NCBI RefSeq assembly: GCF_020536995.1
Contig: NC_068359.1
Location: 101,173,537 to 101,237,536 of the forward strand
Direction of reading: 5' to 3'
DNA: 64,000 bases
DNA from: Dreissena polymorpha
Lineage: Eukaryota > Mollusca > Bivalvia > Myida > Dreissenidae
A program made the translations under genes and the position numbers. Position 1 is the first letter of the stretch. Each line of letters begins with the position of its first letter. This document shows positions 1-15,200 of the stretch, one piece after another. Below the pieces are notes generated by a model. The model ran no database searches. It saw only the letters and a program-made list of their open reading frames with translations, and was not told where the DNA came from.

Positions 1-160
1 ACAATCGCACATTCTCGGCCCTTTCCGTCAAACATCGGATAAGTATCCGATAATGATAATCTGCGAGGGGTACCGAATGCAACAACAATAAACAAAATAA
101 AAGATATCGATAAAGGAAGTTCCACTTTCTTTGAATTTGCAATGACATGCATGCAATGAT
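1..160 (+). other. 5' flank / 5' UTR of the EF-hand/NDT-like gene
   Basis: AT-rich sequence ahead of the first ATG. No TATA box or other promoter element stands out. Confidence 0.4.
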
Positions 161-231
161 ATGGCCCAAACATTTAGAAGACAGCTATCTTCGGAAAGGA
201 CAAAGACAAAAGTATGGGGACCTCTTACGAG
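161..231 (+). CDS. Exon 1 (start codon) of the EF-hand/NDT-like gene
   Basis: It opens at ATG 161 and encodes MAQTFRRQLSSERTKTKVWG and three more residues, ending with a two-base carry (AG) before a strong gtaagt donor at 232. Only this frame joins in phase to the EF-hand exon at 1656, giving ...LTRELIKVFKEF. Another ATG at 214 lies in a frame that does not continue. The short basic N-terminus has no signal peptide. Confidence 0.65.
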
Positions 232-3200
232 GTAAGTCTCTGCGATAATGCCGCGGTCATTTTATAACTGCTTGTATACTCGGAAAGATGATTTCGGATA
301 GTAATAAATTTGGAATAAAGAGAAGTTTAATAATGATGATTGTTCTAATTAATTGTAAACATTGTGGCGGGATTTAATACAAACAATTTATTTGTGTGCA
401 ATTAAAAAGTTCTCCCCAGGGCTTAACACTAAAGCACGTCCGAACGACATTCACTGCCTGTACCTAGCCAATGTCCCAGGAACATGCCCGACCGGTCGTG
501 TGTATTTTGGGCAGGATTATGTGTTCTATATCAATAAACTGTGTTGTAAATAAGCTTTTCAAAGATGCAGAAATCTTAATACAGTATGATCAGATGACAA
601 TTAAATCCCAGAGTGAAGTTGGAGACAACAAACGGATCGTATCTCGAAATATATTTGGAACCCCCTGATTGCAATCAAAAAGAGGCTGACAATTCAGAAA
701 ATCCCCGGTCGTTTTCCTGGTAAAACATGCAGTACCTATTTTTAAACAGAATTCTGCTAGATACGGTTTTTGATTGGTTTCCTCGAAGTGATGTGTTTTT
801 TCGATAAAAATACGTTTTAAACTAAAAGCCGGGATCGCCCAGGATCGTCCGGGATCAATGAAGGTATACAACTCGACATTAACACAAAGTTACTATAAAA
901 TTATTAGTTATTTACCAATTTTAAATAATTTTAATTTGTTTGATCGATTAGAAGTTTTTTGACAATCTTTTTAACGCAATTTAATTAGCAAAACAAACAT
1001 TAATGGTTGATCCCGGCTTTTAGTAGAGAGTTAACCGTGTACAATTGTACCTCTACCGTAACACGTTATTTTGCGACACCTAAGATTCATTTACCATTTG
1101 TCGTCAGACGGCAACCGCGGCAATCTATGTGAAACAGGTTTTAACATTCATGTTTTTGTTTAAGTTTGGCTTTATGGGTGGGGATGGGGGTTCCTCGGAT
1201 AAGAAAAGAAAAGGGAAGGAGGAAAGTAATAGAAAGTAAGAGGGGAAAAAAAACAAGGAAATTTCTCCCGAAATGGTGTGAAGAAATTTCTCCCGAAATG
1301 GCGTGAAGATTACAAATAGATGTCTTAAGTAGATGAATATTGAATTTATTAGCATCAGTAAGGCAAGCTAATAAGAATGATTGATTCATAATTGCGCATC
1401 TCCACGCACAAGAAAATACAAGTTGAATGATAAATATAAAGGTTTTGATAATGTTTGGGTCAGGACACATGAAAGATTGGTCAGGGCTAGCAGGCTCTGC
1501 TTTTACAAGCCCGAATGGGCTAGTTGAAAAAAAAGTTAGTGTTAAGCCCTGCTCCCATCACATCAGAATGCTTACATGCTTACTGCATTATGCACATAGT
1601 TTTCCTGTCGTCAGTTTCGGCTTTTTGAAGAGTTAAACTCAATCTTGCATTTTAGGGAGCTGATCAAAGTCTTTAAGGAGTTTTGTGATTCTGATCAACA
1701 TCTTCATGAGAAAAACATTAGGGATGCCTGCAATGCTCTGGATCTCTATCCTTCCACATCTCAAGGTACAGTAACAGGACACAATATTTCCTTGACCTCC
1801 ATATTTCTTTATTTTTCTCTGAACAAATGGAGTTTTCAGACAAAAGCTAAATTTATACACAATACATTGATCTCACCTTTTTTCCCCACTGTCAGACACA
1901 ATTTATCAGTTAAGAATAATTTTTTTTACTATTATTAGCGAGGCTGTTTTCGGAGAGAACCCGAGCTATTGTCATAGCCAGCTCGTCAACTGTCCGCCGT
2001 CCGCCATAGGCGTCGTGCTAAAACTTTAACATTGGCTCTAAAATCAAAGTGCTTCCACCTACAACTTTGAAACTTCATATGTAGATGCACCTTGATGAGT
2101 TCTACACGCCACACCCATTTTTGGTTCACTAGGTCAAAGGTCAAGGTCACTGACCTCTAATATCAAACTTTAACATAGGCTCTAAAATCAAAGTGCTTCC
2201 ACCAGTGACCTACAACTTTGAAACTTCATATGTAGTGGCACCTTGACGACTTCTACATGCCACACCCATTTTTTGGTCACTAGGTCAAAGGTCAAGGTCA
2301 CTGTGACCTCTAATATAAAACTAACAAAAACCTTAACATTGCCTCTAAAATCAAAGTGCTTCCACCTACAACTTTGAAACTTCATATGTAGATGCACCTT
2401 GATGAGTTCTACATGCCACATCCATTTTTGGTTCACTAGGTCAAAGGTCAAGGTCACTGACCTCTAATATTAAACTTTAACATAGGCTCTAAAATCAAAG
2501 TGCTTCCACCTACAACTTTGAAGGTCAAGGTCACTGTGACCTCTAAAAAAAAATAATTCTGACAAGCTTTCGCAGCCGAGCGTGGCACCCGTTATGCGGT
2601 GCTCTTGTTAAATAACTTGTTTTAATCATTATGACATTTTAAAATTAGGACATATAAATTGATAAGAATAGACTGTAATCAAAGAATTGGTAATAATGAA
2701 AAAAGTAAGTTTTTATAATATCTATAATGATGTCATTGCCCAAATGGGATTGATGTTTGATATTTTAGAATACTTTAGTGGTCAACACTGCCATCCACCT
2801 GTGGATGTTAAATCTTTACATATTCATATGGAAGGAATCTGTATTACTTAGTGCTGCAACAATACGCCAAAAACCGTATTGCAATATATTGTCAGTTCAA
2901 AAACCTGTATTGCAATATATCGCAATATATTGCTAACTTGTACCAAATTTATAACTTGCAAATTATCCAATAATCCCGTATGTTCCAGTTTTAAAGCAAA
3001 TTCTGGTATATATTTACTATAAATGTGCTCAAGAATAACAAGAAACACAAACATTCGCAAATTTTCTTAAGTATCAAATACATTTTGGCATTCGTTACTA
3101 TTTAAGATGTGATGAAATAACATCCAACCGGGGCGTTTTTTTCCACTGAACACGCGTAATTCACCTGACGTGATGTTCCCGTTTTTATACAACACAAAAT

Positions 3201-6200
3201 ACACCCATACTTTCCATGCAACGTTCTACATGTCTGTATAATTTTCGCGCGCTTTTTATTGAGACAAAGGATAAAGAACTTTTTATTTGACGCTAGAATT
3301 TTTTATTGTCGCATTAGCAGTAAAATTTGGAAGCGTATTTCCGATATTCGGATTACAAATTTAATAATGCTCAATTCAGAATCAAACGAAACATTTACAG
3401 CTGTGCGCAATAATTCAACGATAATCTGTTCAAAAGCATCGAACGAATGCTCCGATGTAACAACGCTACTCCGTATAATAAACTTTCAGAATGCTATTTT
3501 TACGAAAAAAAATATTTACACTGCTTTGTTTTGTTTACCTTGTTATCATTATTTCGGATGGCTTTTCTGGACGAAATGTGAATGAATTTTTGTAAAATTT
3601 TCGTACCGGTATGATGAAAATCGTATCGCAATACAATATGCGGATTTCGTATTGCGATATATACCGATATACCGGTATATTGTTGCAGCACTAGTATTAC
3701 TGTAATTACTCTTAGTTTTCGGACAAGTTTAATTTTCGGAACCCCTGTTTTAAGCCAAGATTATTTTTTTCATGACTTTTCAGACATACTGGTTTTCGTT
3801 CATAATTAATGGCCCTTAATTTTCTGACATTTTATTTTACAATCATGAATGCTGTTTAAATATCATTTTTACCTGTCGCGCTTATCTGGTGACACTCGAT
3901 TATGCGTTTTTACAACCTAATTATGGTCAGACAAATGCCTTAAGGCATTGGACCATCTGATTTACATACTTGGGTAAATAATTATGTATACCGGTAATAG
4001 ACATTGGTTTCACCCAACAGCTTAAAGTGAAACATATATACAAGTAATTTATACTATACGGCTTGGTATTTAACAAGCACATGTAATTATTTGTTACAAC
4101 AAATGGCGCTATAAACTTTTACATGTCCAATAATGAAATTAATATTTTAATTTTTATGCCCATCGTAGAGTGGCATATAGCAGTCCCTCTCTCTGTCCGT
4201 CTGTCCATCTGGCATTCTGTTTTCTGGAGTTTTTTTATGCATCACTTTGAGATATTGAGCTGATTTTTGGTATATTAGTCCACCTACATGACCTACAGAT
4301 GAAGTGTTCAATTCGTTCCCTTATCATGTTGATTTTTGACGAAGAAACAGGGTTTGACTGATCTAAAGGGAAGTAATAAGCTTTAATAATTAACAATAAG
4401 AATACTTATAATTAAATAATGATTAATAATTATTAATAATATAATATAATAATTAGAATATTTATCATTTTGAAATTTTTGTTATCATTTGGCAGGTACA
4501 TGTCATTTTTGACAAGGGAAGTAATATTTTCCATTTGTTGGATGTTTTTTATGCAATGCTTTAAGATATTAAGCTGAATTTTACTATGTGAGTCTACCTA
4601 CATGACCTACAGATGAAATGTGAATTAAGTTCCGGTCCATAGATTTTTGGTGAAGTTATGGGCCTTGGACTGAGAAATGTTCTCTTTCAAAACTGTTTTC
4701 CGATTTTTTGTATGCAACACTTTTAGATATTGAGCTGATTTTTGGTATGTGAGTCTACTTATATGACCTACATATAAAGTGTGAAATTTGTTCTGGTCCA
4801 TTGATTTTTGGTGAAGTTATGGGCCTTGGCCTTAGATATTATATTTATTATAACCGTTTTCTGGAGGTTGCCAAGTTTTCAGAATTGAGCAGATTTTTGG
4901 TATTTGAGTCTACCTACATGACTTCCAGATGAAGTGTGAGCTTCGTTTTGTTCCATTGATTTATGGGCCTTGTTTTCTCTAAATTTTAAAACTAAAAGTA
5001 ATAACAGTAATGTAAATGTCAAAGAATAGTATTTTTTTATTTAAAGGTATTTTACTGTTTTTATGGTAGCATTTGGTTGAGAACATGTTGTGAGATGGCA
5101 AATATACCAAAAATGTAAATATGAGACACTTAAACAGACACATGCATTGATAATTGGAGACTTTATACTGACTACAATAAAACTGCCTGCTGGTATGAAT
5201 GGCGGAAGATGGGTAAGCCCTGCTGCTGACATATTTCAGTACACGAGATGATGGTGTGTGCCATGGACTATGGCAGTCCCTGCAAGCCGGACCACTTCAC
5301 GTTTGGAGAATTCTGTGTGCTTGTGGCAGAGCTCAAGACATACTATCAGCTCAAGTTTGTATTTTTATGTTAAATACTACCAGTGCATATAAAAGTTAGA
5401 TTTGTGACCATGATCTGGTCTGTTTCTCAAAATTATACCTTTGGTGGATACTTGGGAAGCCGTGGTAAATTTGACTTACTGAGGCTCAAAATTAATGTTT
5501 TCCCCCGAAAGGTCACAGGGGCAGGTCCACCCATAGATACACTTTTGAAGAGTCTGATATTCCTGTACATAAACTATGAAACACGCATTATGTAAATTAA
5601 TCTTACCTAGTGGAAATACTTATTCTGTCTTCCTATTTAAATAATTTTAATATCATTTAAGTTCTTAGAACTGATTAAACATTTAGTTTTCAGTGTTGTT
5701 TATGCTATGTATAATTCTAAGTTTTGATGATTTATAGGTTGTCCTGCCAAATAATAAATGTTCAATCTACAAAATAATATTGCAAATGTTTTCCTACTGG
5801 AGTCTGTGGGACTGCTTTGGTTTTCCACCTTGCTTTCATTATTATTACCCTTGATTGTTCAAAGTCTAAGGTTTATTTAAAAAACAAAGAGGTGGACAAA
5901 TAACTGACTGCTGTTTTGTGTAAGTTTGCACTAAAAAATCAAAATCATAGGTACAAAGTACTTGTCAATGTGATAAATAAAAACCTTCACACATGTTACT
6001 TGTTGGCATCATATTAATGTTTAGACATTTTTGTGCAGTCTTAAACCACCTAAAACAAGGACAACTGAACTGTTACTCAGGGTAATATTATATTCATGTT
6101 CAGAATTTTCTTTTGCAGTCCTAAACCACCGGTGCCTGTAAGTATGGTCCGTATCCGTGCTGAACGCAATATTGATCGAAAGAAGCGAAGAGGTACTTAT

Positions 6201-9200
6201 TTGAGATGCTTGTTAATGTTTACTAAGTTTCCATTCTATCATAAACTTTATATCATACATTATTATCATACGCTTCAGGTTTTTTTTACCTTATATAATA
6301 GACGCCGAATATCGGCGTCTTCTCTCATCGAACTAGACTGGTTTTTTCCCCTTTCCTGACCAAATATTCCCCCTAAAAAAAAAAAAAAAACATTTTTTTT
6401 TTTTTTTTTTTGTAATAGAAAGATGTGGTCTCATGATTATAATATCTCAATTCTATTTCAATTTAATCTTGTCAAACGTACTAAATTATGAAAAAAGCAA
6501 TGAATATAGTGCTAGCATGTACAAATGTAATAATGAGAGAGTAAGTAAACAAATCCCCCAAAGTGGAAAATTGTGCGTAAAATTTCCCCCACATAAGGGC
6601 TAAAGGCCCCATCCCCCACAACCCCAAAAAAAACCTGCGCTTAATATTACACATGTTTATCATAGGCTTGATGTTTGACATTTTGCGAACAACATCATTT
6701 TGCATGGGCTTATCAGTGTTATTTTTCAATACAGTGTCAGTTAACAGTTGTTAATTGGGAGATGAAATTATCAGCTTGCTGTGCATGAATTATTTTAGAC
6801 AATCACATACAGACATCACTCTTGACAAGTGAATGAGTTACAGTGATCTTGAAAATGGACATAATTGAGTGACACAAAATATATGAGTATCAGACTGTAA
6901 ACAATTGTTTCGTCATCATAGATAAATATTATATAAATAAAAGTAAACACCATGTTCCCTTTGAATGGACCAGTAGTTTCTGCAATAGAATTATGAACTT
7001 TTAAGCGTAAGTGATATTCACCATATTTCAAAGGAATCTTTTAGATTTTAGTTGCATATGTATTCCAATATGCAGTATATCAAGAATGCTGTTATACCAA
7101 GGTGTTTTAAGTTTTAGTAAAAAGCATGATTGTGCTATCCCAAATTTGTTTAACTGACTACTGTATATGTGATTTTTCTTTTTATTGTAAACACCTTTTA
7201 ATTCTATTATTTTATTAAAGCAATTTTCATTTTTCTCTAAATTAATTTTATAATTTGCTTAAATACAAGTTGATTTTTTATAAAATATAATTTTAATTTA
7301 ATGCCATGCTCTTGAGTACACTTCGTTTTTACCCACATGTGCTTTTTTAGAAGAAAAACATACAATATGTTAGCAGAAAATCTATTCTAGGCAAACACCA
7401 TATTAAATATAGAAGCACATTATTGTCACATTTACATCTGTTGAATGTTAAACAGTCATCATTTGTCAAGGCATGCAACCATTACGTATATTATTATATA
7501 ATATGCGTGTTAGATAACCTTTGCAGCCTTCTTATTGGCTATATCTGTTTGGTTGACCCATTACATGATACGGGTAAAATGACCTTGTCTGTGTGAATTG
7601 ATATCAATTCATTAAACAACTTTTAGGTGTAATCAATTTCTTTCTAATAAAACTTTTGAAGTCTATTTTGGTGAAAAAGCATGTAATAAATAGTTCTGAT
7701 TCTTGCAATTTCATGCTATTTTTCTTTTATCCAGGAAATTGATAATATATTTTTATTAAGATTTCTTAATTGGTTTAATAAAATATTGAATTATTAAATG
7801 ACAACTCATGTTAAAGCCTCTATATTATTAACAGTCTGAATTGTCCAAAGTTTTGTCACTCATTAAAATGTACATGTATTTTCAACATTTTTTAATGATT
7901 TCCTGGTACTTTCAGAAAGTCTTGTGCATTTCGCAGGTAGTATCTTTTACAGCAATGTTGAATTGTTCCTGTAATGGACATTTAACAATATATGACCTGC
8001 ATCATGCGAAAATGGGTCTTATGCCATATCAAGCCAGTGTAGCACTAGACAAGCCCATGCAATCGGTCAGTCTGGTCAAGAGCTATAGTTGTTCACAATA
8101 AAGTCACACAAGACTTTGTGAACAAATCAGCATACAGGGAAGCTCCTGACCAGACTGCGCAGATGCGCAGGTACGGCTGGAGATGCGCTGGCTGCATAAA
8201 GCTTAAGACTGATTGTCAAATGAAGCGGCTCTTATGTATTTGCACATCAGTTACAATTAGGACCCATAAATAGTGGCATGCCAGCTAGTCTGTTAACAAA
8301 TTGTTAAATTATGTTAATTTTAAATGTTTCATATAATATATGTACTTCAGTTTGAAAAGAAAGTATTAATTTTCGGGTTGGAATGAAATATTATATTTTT
8401 TTATAATTATTCCTATGATAATTTATTTATCTCCATGAGCAATATTGATTGCAAACAGTATTCTATTAGCAATGTTTGCACTGCTAAGAAGAGTACAAAC
8501 ATAAAAACTTGCTTTAAAGTCAATATAAATTGGAAGTACATGTAAAAAACCAACTTCTGTATCACTTTATTTTGTACTGCTTCAATTCATGTAAATGGAC
8601 ATGGTACTGATTACAAACTCCTTTTTATTTCCAAATTCTGCACTAACAGACACTGTTGTACATGACAAAAATGTCAATCATAAATGTAATACTTTTTTTA
8701 GAATATAGTGTACTCTGTTTAAAATCCACATTCTTGACCAACCCCTCCTTTTTACCATGGAAACATGGCAATGCTATTTAAAGAAAGCTTTGAAGTTAAA
8801 CCAGATGTGGCTAGTATTGATTCTAGGATATTACTCCAATTTATCAGTGTTTCATATTTCCTCTCTTTTTTTAATACCATCTCATATTAACTATTGATCA
8901 TTATTACCTATAGCATTTGTTACCATCCTTTTTACCTTTTACTTAAAACTTAATCTCATAATTCATTGAAGTAAATGCAGTTGTTGACATCATTGAACTT
9001 GCTCTCATGAATGCCATTAGCATAAATTTATAATTATATTGATATTAATGGGACCATTGCAGCATTCTTAGTATTAGTTCAATGGATTAAAATTGCTTCT
9101 GTACACAAATTATTTATTCTGTATGATGGTAGTGTAATATTATTCATGCATTAAGCTCTGTGCCAGATTAATAGTGCTAGCTAAATTTGCTTGCAAAAGA

Positions 9201-12200
9201 TTCAAAATAATGTCAATTAAAAGTCTTTGAAACATGCAGTCATCAGTTTGTGTTCTTTAAATAAGCAATAGTTAAGGTCTTGCTCATTAAGCTTAAGCTT
9301 CGGAAGGATGATAACACACTTTTACAGTGGAAATATGGTTGGGCTTTCAACATTCATCAGTCATGGCCTATGTATTTTTGTTGTTGCATTAGTTTCCTAA
9401 TTAAAATGTTGTTTTGAGGCTATTATCTGCATTATTTTATTTTTTTAACAATGCATTATTATTAAAATGATTGTTTTCATTGTTATCTGCCATGCATTAG
9501 CAATAGTTGTTAGGTCGCCATGGTGTAGTGGATATGATGACCCAATCGGCTGAGAGGTCAGGGATTTGACCCCAACTGCGGAAGTGTTCTAACAAAGGAC
9601 TGGTTCAACCCATGAAACAGACTCAAGAGCATTTCAATAAACACAAGGCTTTCCATGCAATCATTAAAATAAATAGGTTAAAGCTAATAGTCATTAAATC
9701 ATTCAATATCTGAGACGTTCAGAAATTAATTTGTCTGCCATTGTTGTTATTGGAATATACAAGTGTTTAGTCAAGATGATTGTGTGAATGATGTTACAGA
9801 ACATATACAGAAAATCCATTGTAACCAGTGTTTAAATAAACAGCCATATTGTAATTTGAAATACTTTGAAACATGGCAAGCAGTTCAAACAAAAATACAA
9901 ATCAATTATAAACAATTTTAAATAGTGTGTAAAGTAAAACAGTTATAGTTTAATTTTGAAATCGTCATGATCATTATGAACCTGTTTCCCACTTTAATTT
10001 TCCTTTATTTATTTAACATTATTTTCATTTTTATTATGTCCCCCACTATAGTAGTGGGGGACATATTGTTTTTGCCCTGTCTGTTGGTTGGTCTGTTGGT
10101 CTGTTGGTTGGTTTGCGCCAACTTTAACATTTTGCAATAACTTTTGCTATATTGAAGATAGCAACTTCATATTTGGCATGCATGTGTATCTCATGAAGCT
10201 GCAGATTTTGAGTGGTGAAAGGTCAAGGTCATCCTTCAAGGTCAGAGGTCAAATATATGTGGCCAAAATCGCTCATTTTATGAATACTTTTGCAATATTG
10301 AAGATAGCAACTTTATATTTGGCATGCATGTGTATCTCATGGAGCTGCACATTTTGAGTGGTGAAAGGTCATGGTCATCCTTCAAGGTCAGAGGTCAAAT
10401 ATATGTGGCCCAAATCGCTTATTTTATGAATACTTTTGCAATATTGAAGATAGCAACTTGATATTTGGCATGCATGTGTATCTCATGGAGCTGCACATTT
10501 TGAGTGGTGAAAGGTCAAGGTCAAGGTCATCCTTCAAGGTCAGAGGTCAAATATATGTGGCCCAAATCGCTTATTTTATGAATACTTTTGCAATATTGAA
10601 GATAGCAACTTGATATTTGGCATGCATGTGTATCTCATGGAGCTACACATTTTGAGTGATGAAAGGTCAAGGTCAAAATCATCCTTCAAGGTCAAATATA
10701 TGGGTCAAAATTGCTCATGTAATGTCACTTCTGCAATATTGAAGCTAGCAATTTTATATTTGAAATGCATGTGTATCTCATGGAGCTGCACATTTTGAGT
10801 GGTGAAGGGTCATGGTCATCCTTCAAGGTCAAACGTCATATAGGGGGATATTGTGTTTTACAAACACATCTTGTTTTCAATAAAATATTCTGAAATAAGC
10901 ACTTCTAGTGTTGTAAATGAATTGTTGCATTCTCATGTATCAGGGATAAGTCACACTATTGTAATGAAATGTGTGTCTTTTTAAACTCGGATAATGTTTA
11001 TGTGTGTGATTTTTCTCACTATTGGGGTACAGTAGGGCTTGAACTTACCTTTGGAATCTCTTTTGTCAGTTGGGCACTAAATATTTACATCTATAATTTT
11101 ATATAACGCAGCATAATTTCAAATGTTTGGAAGTATAGTTACTTGTGTTAAGATTAGAAATCAATGTTTAAGGGACTTGTAAATATGCTTTCATGTTTAA
11201 AAAGTAAAGTTTTCTTAAATAGCATGTTCAAAAGACTATTTGTAAACACCAACACGTGTGTCGTATCTAAAAAATCATCTTAACAAAAGAATGTGATTCC
11301 CCAGGTGATTGTATTGTCTTTTCAAGAATAATCAATCATCCCATCTGCCATTATGTTTCAAAGAAATTGCACTATATAATTGCCTGTTATTATAACTTTT
11401 TAACAAGAAAGAAGGGTGCAGACTTGTGTGATTGTATAGAAACAATACATGTAATGATTGAGAACGCAGAACATACTTTTTTATAAAGTCAGTACTGCAC
11501 ACACATTTAACATACTCTTTGGTCAAATATTCACTGTCTTTACTATATAGCAATGTGTGTGTGTTATGCATTGCACTTTACCCCCTTGTACTCAGAGCAT
11601 TGCATTCCCAGAATTGGAAGCCATGTATACCATGCTACAGACTGTCTCATTTGACTTTATTGTGTTTTATAATGTTCCTATCTTTTGATCAATGTTAAAG
11701 GTACAGGTTTACAGTATGTTTTTAGCCCCTGATCACTGGTTTATAAGTAGTCTGTTTACACTCAGCGCAGTATGAAGCCATGACATGACACATTGGCTTA
11801 TTTTCGACTTCAAGACGAGCATTCTTCCATTAGACCACTGTCCCAAACAACATATTAAATTTTCTATATAAAGTAATAAAGCACCACACCAAAAAGTATT
11901 GTAACTTTTAGGTTTCATAATTCAGTTCCGCAATGATGATCATGATCATGAAATAACTGTTGCTGTTAGACTTTATTGAGAATGCAGTTAGTATTGAACT
12001 ATATGCATGCTAAAAATTGTAATTAGTAACTTTTTTGATCTTGAAAAATCATTGAATAGTTCATTTTCCAGTATAAGCTTCTGTGAAATGCTATATCTCA
12101 ATTTGTACTAGAGGTATTCAGTTAAAACTTCAGTTATTTGCTTGGTCGTATTGTTTGAGGTCACTGCCCAATTTCCAACTCTGACTTGCAATTTTGCAGA

Positions 12201-15200
12201 ATTATGCTCCTTTTTGCACAAAAATTGTTCTTATTAACGTTTGCATGGAGACCCAGTATTTGGAACCAGTTGGTTCAAGGTCACTGTTACCAAATAAAGA
12301 ATTACTTTAAAAGAGATGATTTTAATTTCTTTGCCTTTACAATCTTTAATTTCTGTTTTTATCTTATTTTAGATCTTATTCTTAACAAGTGCACCGGTAC
12401 ATAAATATTATTTTCCCGGTATTACTAATGGTTTTCTACATTTTGTTTGTTTTCACTACCTTGTTGAGAACTAATTAATATAATTGTGAATCTGATTTTA
12501 GTGTAGTTACAAGTAACAAAACACTTGTCCAATGTCAGGGACAACTTAAGATTTTCTGTCTGGTGTGGCTCATGATTCGCTGTAACATGTTATTCGTGCC
12601 TGCCCATATGCCATTGAACATGGGTCAGACTGTGTCAGTTTTAGTGCTGATTAACATAATCTCTGTGGCTTTGGTTACATATAACTTATAAAGGTGAACA
12701 CTGTATTGGTTGTTTTCGTACATGCATTACACAAATATTTATTTGATTTAGAAAACAGCTGTATTAATAAATATAGTTTACATATTGTGAAACTGATTTT
12801 TTATACATGTACATACTGCATATGAACATCGTAGAAACTTATTTGTGTTCAATATGTTTATGGTTGTTTTAACAGTTTAAACAAGTTTAAGAAATAGAAC
12901 TATATAAATAAGAAATGATCATTTCATATTGATTAACAATAATGTTCTTTTCAACCAATTTGAGGAAATTTTTGTCAATTTGTAATACATTTTGTTTCGG
13001 CTCGTTTCTTTTAGTTTTCCTAGGTGGTTCATGCAACCCTACAAAATGGCGAGCAGAGATCGCCATACCCTTCTTCAAAGAGAATGGAATCACTTTCTAC
13101 AATCCAGTAAGTTATATATAACACCTTTAAATGTAATAGTATCCCGATGGACAAACACATAAGCTCTGGGACAGGTTGCTCAAAGCAACATTAAGATAAC
13201 ATTACTGTTAAGAAACTGTCGTTAAACTGGCCTTTAAAAGCCAGCATTATTTTGAGAAACCCAATCTTAACACTTACACTGATTTTAACAGGCCCGTTAT
13301 CATTTAACGGTCCGTTTAGACTTAACGGTGCTTCGAGCAACACGGCCCTGTATATGGGTATGTGTATACCAGACAGTTTCACAATACACGTACATATGAA
13401 TGCAAATTGTACATTTTTACACTAAAAGCTGATTGAAGATATCAAGTTTTCTGGTATCTTTCGGCACATTTGAGCACAACATGATCATTGTCAGCTTTTA
13501 TGGTCACCTTTTGTCCGTTATTTGTCACGCATCACCCGTTATGTGTCGTCAACATTTATTCACCTTAATTGCGAAAACTCAAACAACCACACTAATTGCC
13601 TGATTGTCAGGAAACTGTGTGAAAATATTAATCCATTCGTCTAGGAAGCCTTTGAATCTGGGTCATGTGGTTTCAAAGGTCACACTTTATAACTAAAAAG
13701 GGCTTGTGAGCACTCTGGAAGTCAGATTTGTCTGCTCAATCATTATCAAACTTGCTAATTTTGTTTGATCTAATGATATCTCAGCAGTTTAAGGTTATTT
13801 CCAGTCTTTTATAAAACATGGTCATTAGAGGGCAGGACAGTTTTGCTTATTGAGCTATTATGGAATGTTTTGAACACTCAAGTAGTCAGATATTGTTTAC
13901 CTATCATCCTGAAACTTGCTCATAAAATCTGTACCTATGATATCCCAGCAGAATTCAAAAAACATTTCTGGTCTGTTGAAAAATGTGGACACCAGGTGGC
14001 AGGGCAGTTTTCTATAAGACTATAGTGAAAAGTTCTGATAACCCTAGAAGTCACATTTTCCCCATCACCAGGAAACTTGCTAAGAACAATTGTTTTAGTG
14101 ATATATATGAATGAACAACAATTATTCTGATCCATTAAGAAACATAGCTGCAGGGGGGGGGGTCAGTTTTTATGACATTGTCATAGTTGTGAACACTACA
14201 GAGCTCTAGAAATCACATTTTGTGTCCGATGAGTTTAAAAATGTCTCCAGTAATTAAAAAACATGGCTGCTGGATTTTGAGGGGTTAAGGGGGGGGGGGG
14301 ATTCTTATATGGCTGTAATAAAAAACTTCTTGCTTATAACAGTTAAGTTCCCTTGGTCTTAGGTGATGGTCTTTGACCTTGAGCCCTCTTGATTACATTG
14401 AGTATAACTATAATACTTATTATGTGTTTTGCCTCATTGTGTTAGATTTTTGCCTCATACTCGGTGACAACAACTTTATTTTAGCAGGTACAGAACTGGA
14501 AGCCGGAACTCATGGAGTTGGAGGCTCAGGCAAAACAGGTCAGCAATAAATCAATGTGATATCAATATAATGCAAACAGTGTTTTTTTCCATTCAAAATC
14601 GGGTCAGGTGATCGGCCCCATTCCCAATGGAAAAAAGTATATATTTTTCCCAAATGGGAGCTAAAACTTCCCTATGGAAGGTATCAAACAAAAATATTTT
14701 TTTATGCCCCCAGAACATAGGTTCTGGGGGCATATTAAAATCGCACCGTCCGTCAGACAGTAAGTCAGTCCGTTAGTCCGGATTAGTTTCCGCTCAAAAA
14801 CTCGAGCAATTGTCATCAGATCTTCACCAAACTTCATGAAAATGTGTAAGGCAATAACATCTGGGTCAAGTTCGATAATCGGCCAAATTGACCCAGACAC
14901 ACCAGAGTTACGGCCCTTGAATCATCGTAAAATTGGGTTTTTTCTCGTTTCTGCTCAATAACTCGAGCAATTGTCATCAGATCTTCACCAAACTTCATGA
15001 AAATGTGTAAGGCAATAACATCTGGGTCAAGTTCGATAATCTGCTAAATTGACCCAGACACTCCTGAGTTACGGCCCTTGAATCATCGTAAAATTGGGGT
15101 TTTTCTCGTTTCCGCTCAATAACTCGAGCAATTGTAATCAGATCTTCACCAAACTTCATGAAAATGTGTAAGGCAATAACATCTGGGTCAAGTTCGATAA

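Larger units (their letters stand above)
6193..13023 (+). other. Long intron, mostly featureless AT-rich sequence
   Basis: Between the repeats listed separately (7985-8215, 9511-9660, 10037-10876) this intron has no coding signal I can support. A poly-A run followed by a poly-T run lies at about 6375-6412. A micro-exon encoding the missing beta strand of domain 1 was looked for here by eye and not found. Confidence 0.6.

Noticed and set aside
214-231. ATG at 214 (MGTSYE) as the start of the EF-hand/NDT-like gene
   Set aside because: It leaves phase 0 at the donor, while the next exon needs two carried bases. The ATG at 161 gives the matching phase.
9511-9585. Functional tRNA genes at 9511, 32755, 34790 and 52743
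   Set aside because: A and B boxes are partly kept but acceptor-stem pairing and clean tRNA structure are not seen. All are embedded in repeat tails, so they are called tRNA-derived.
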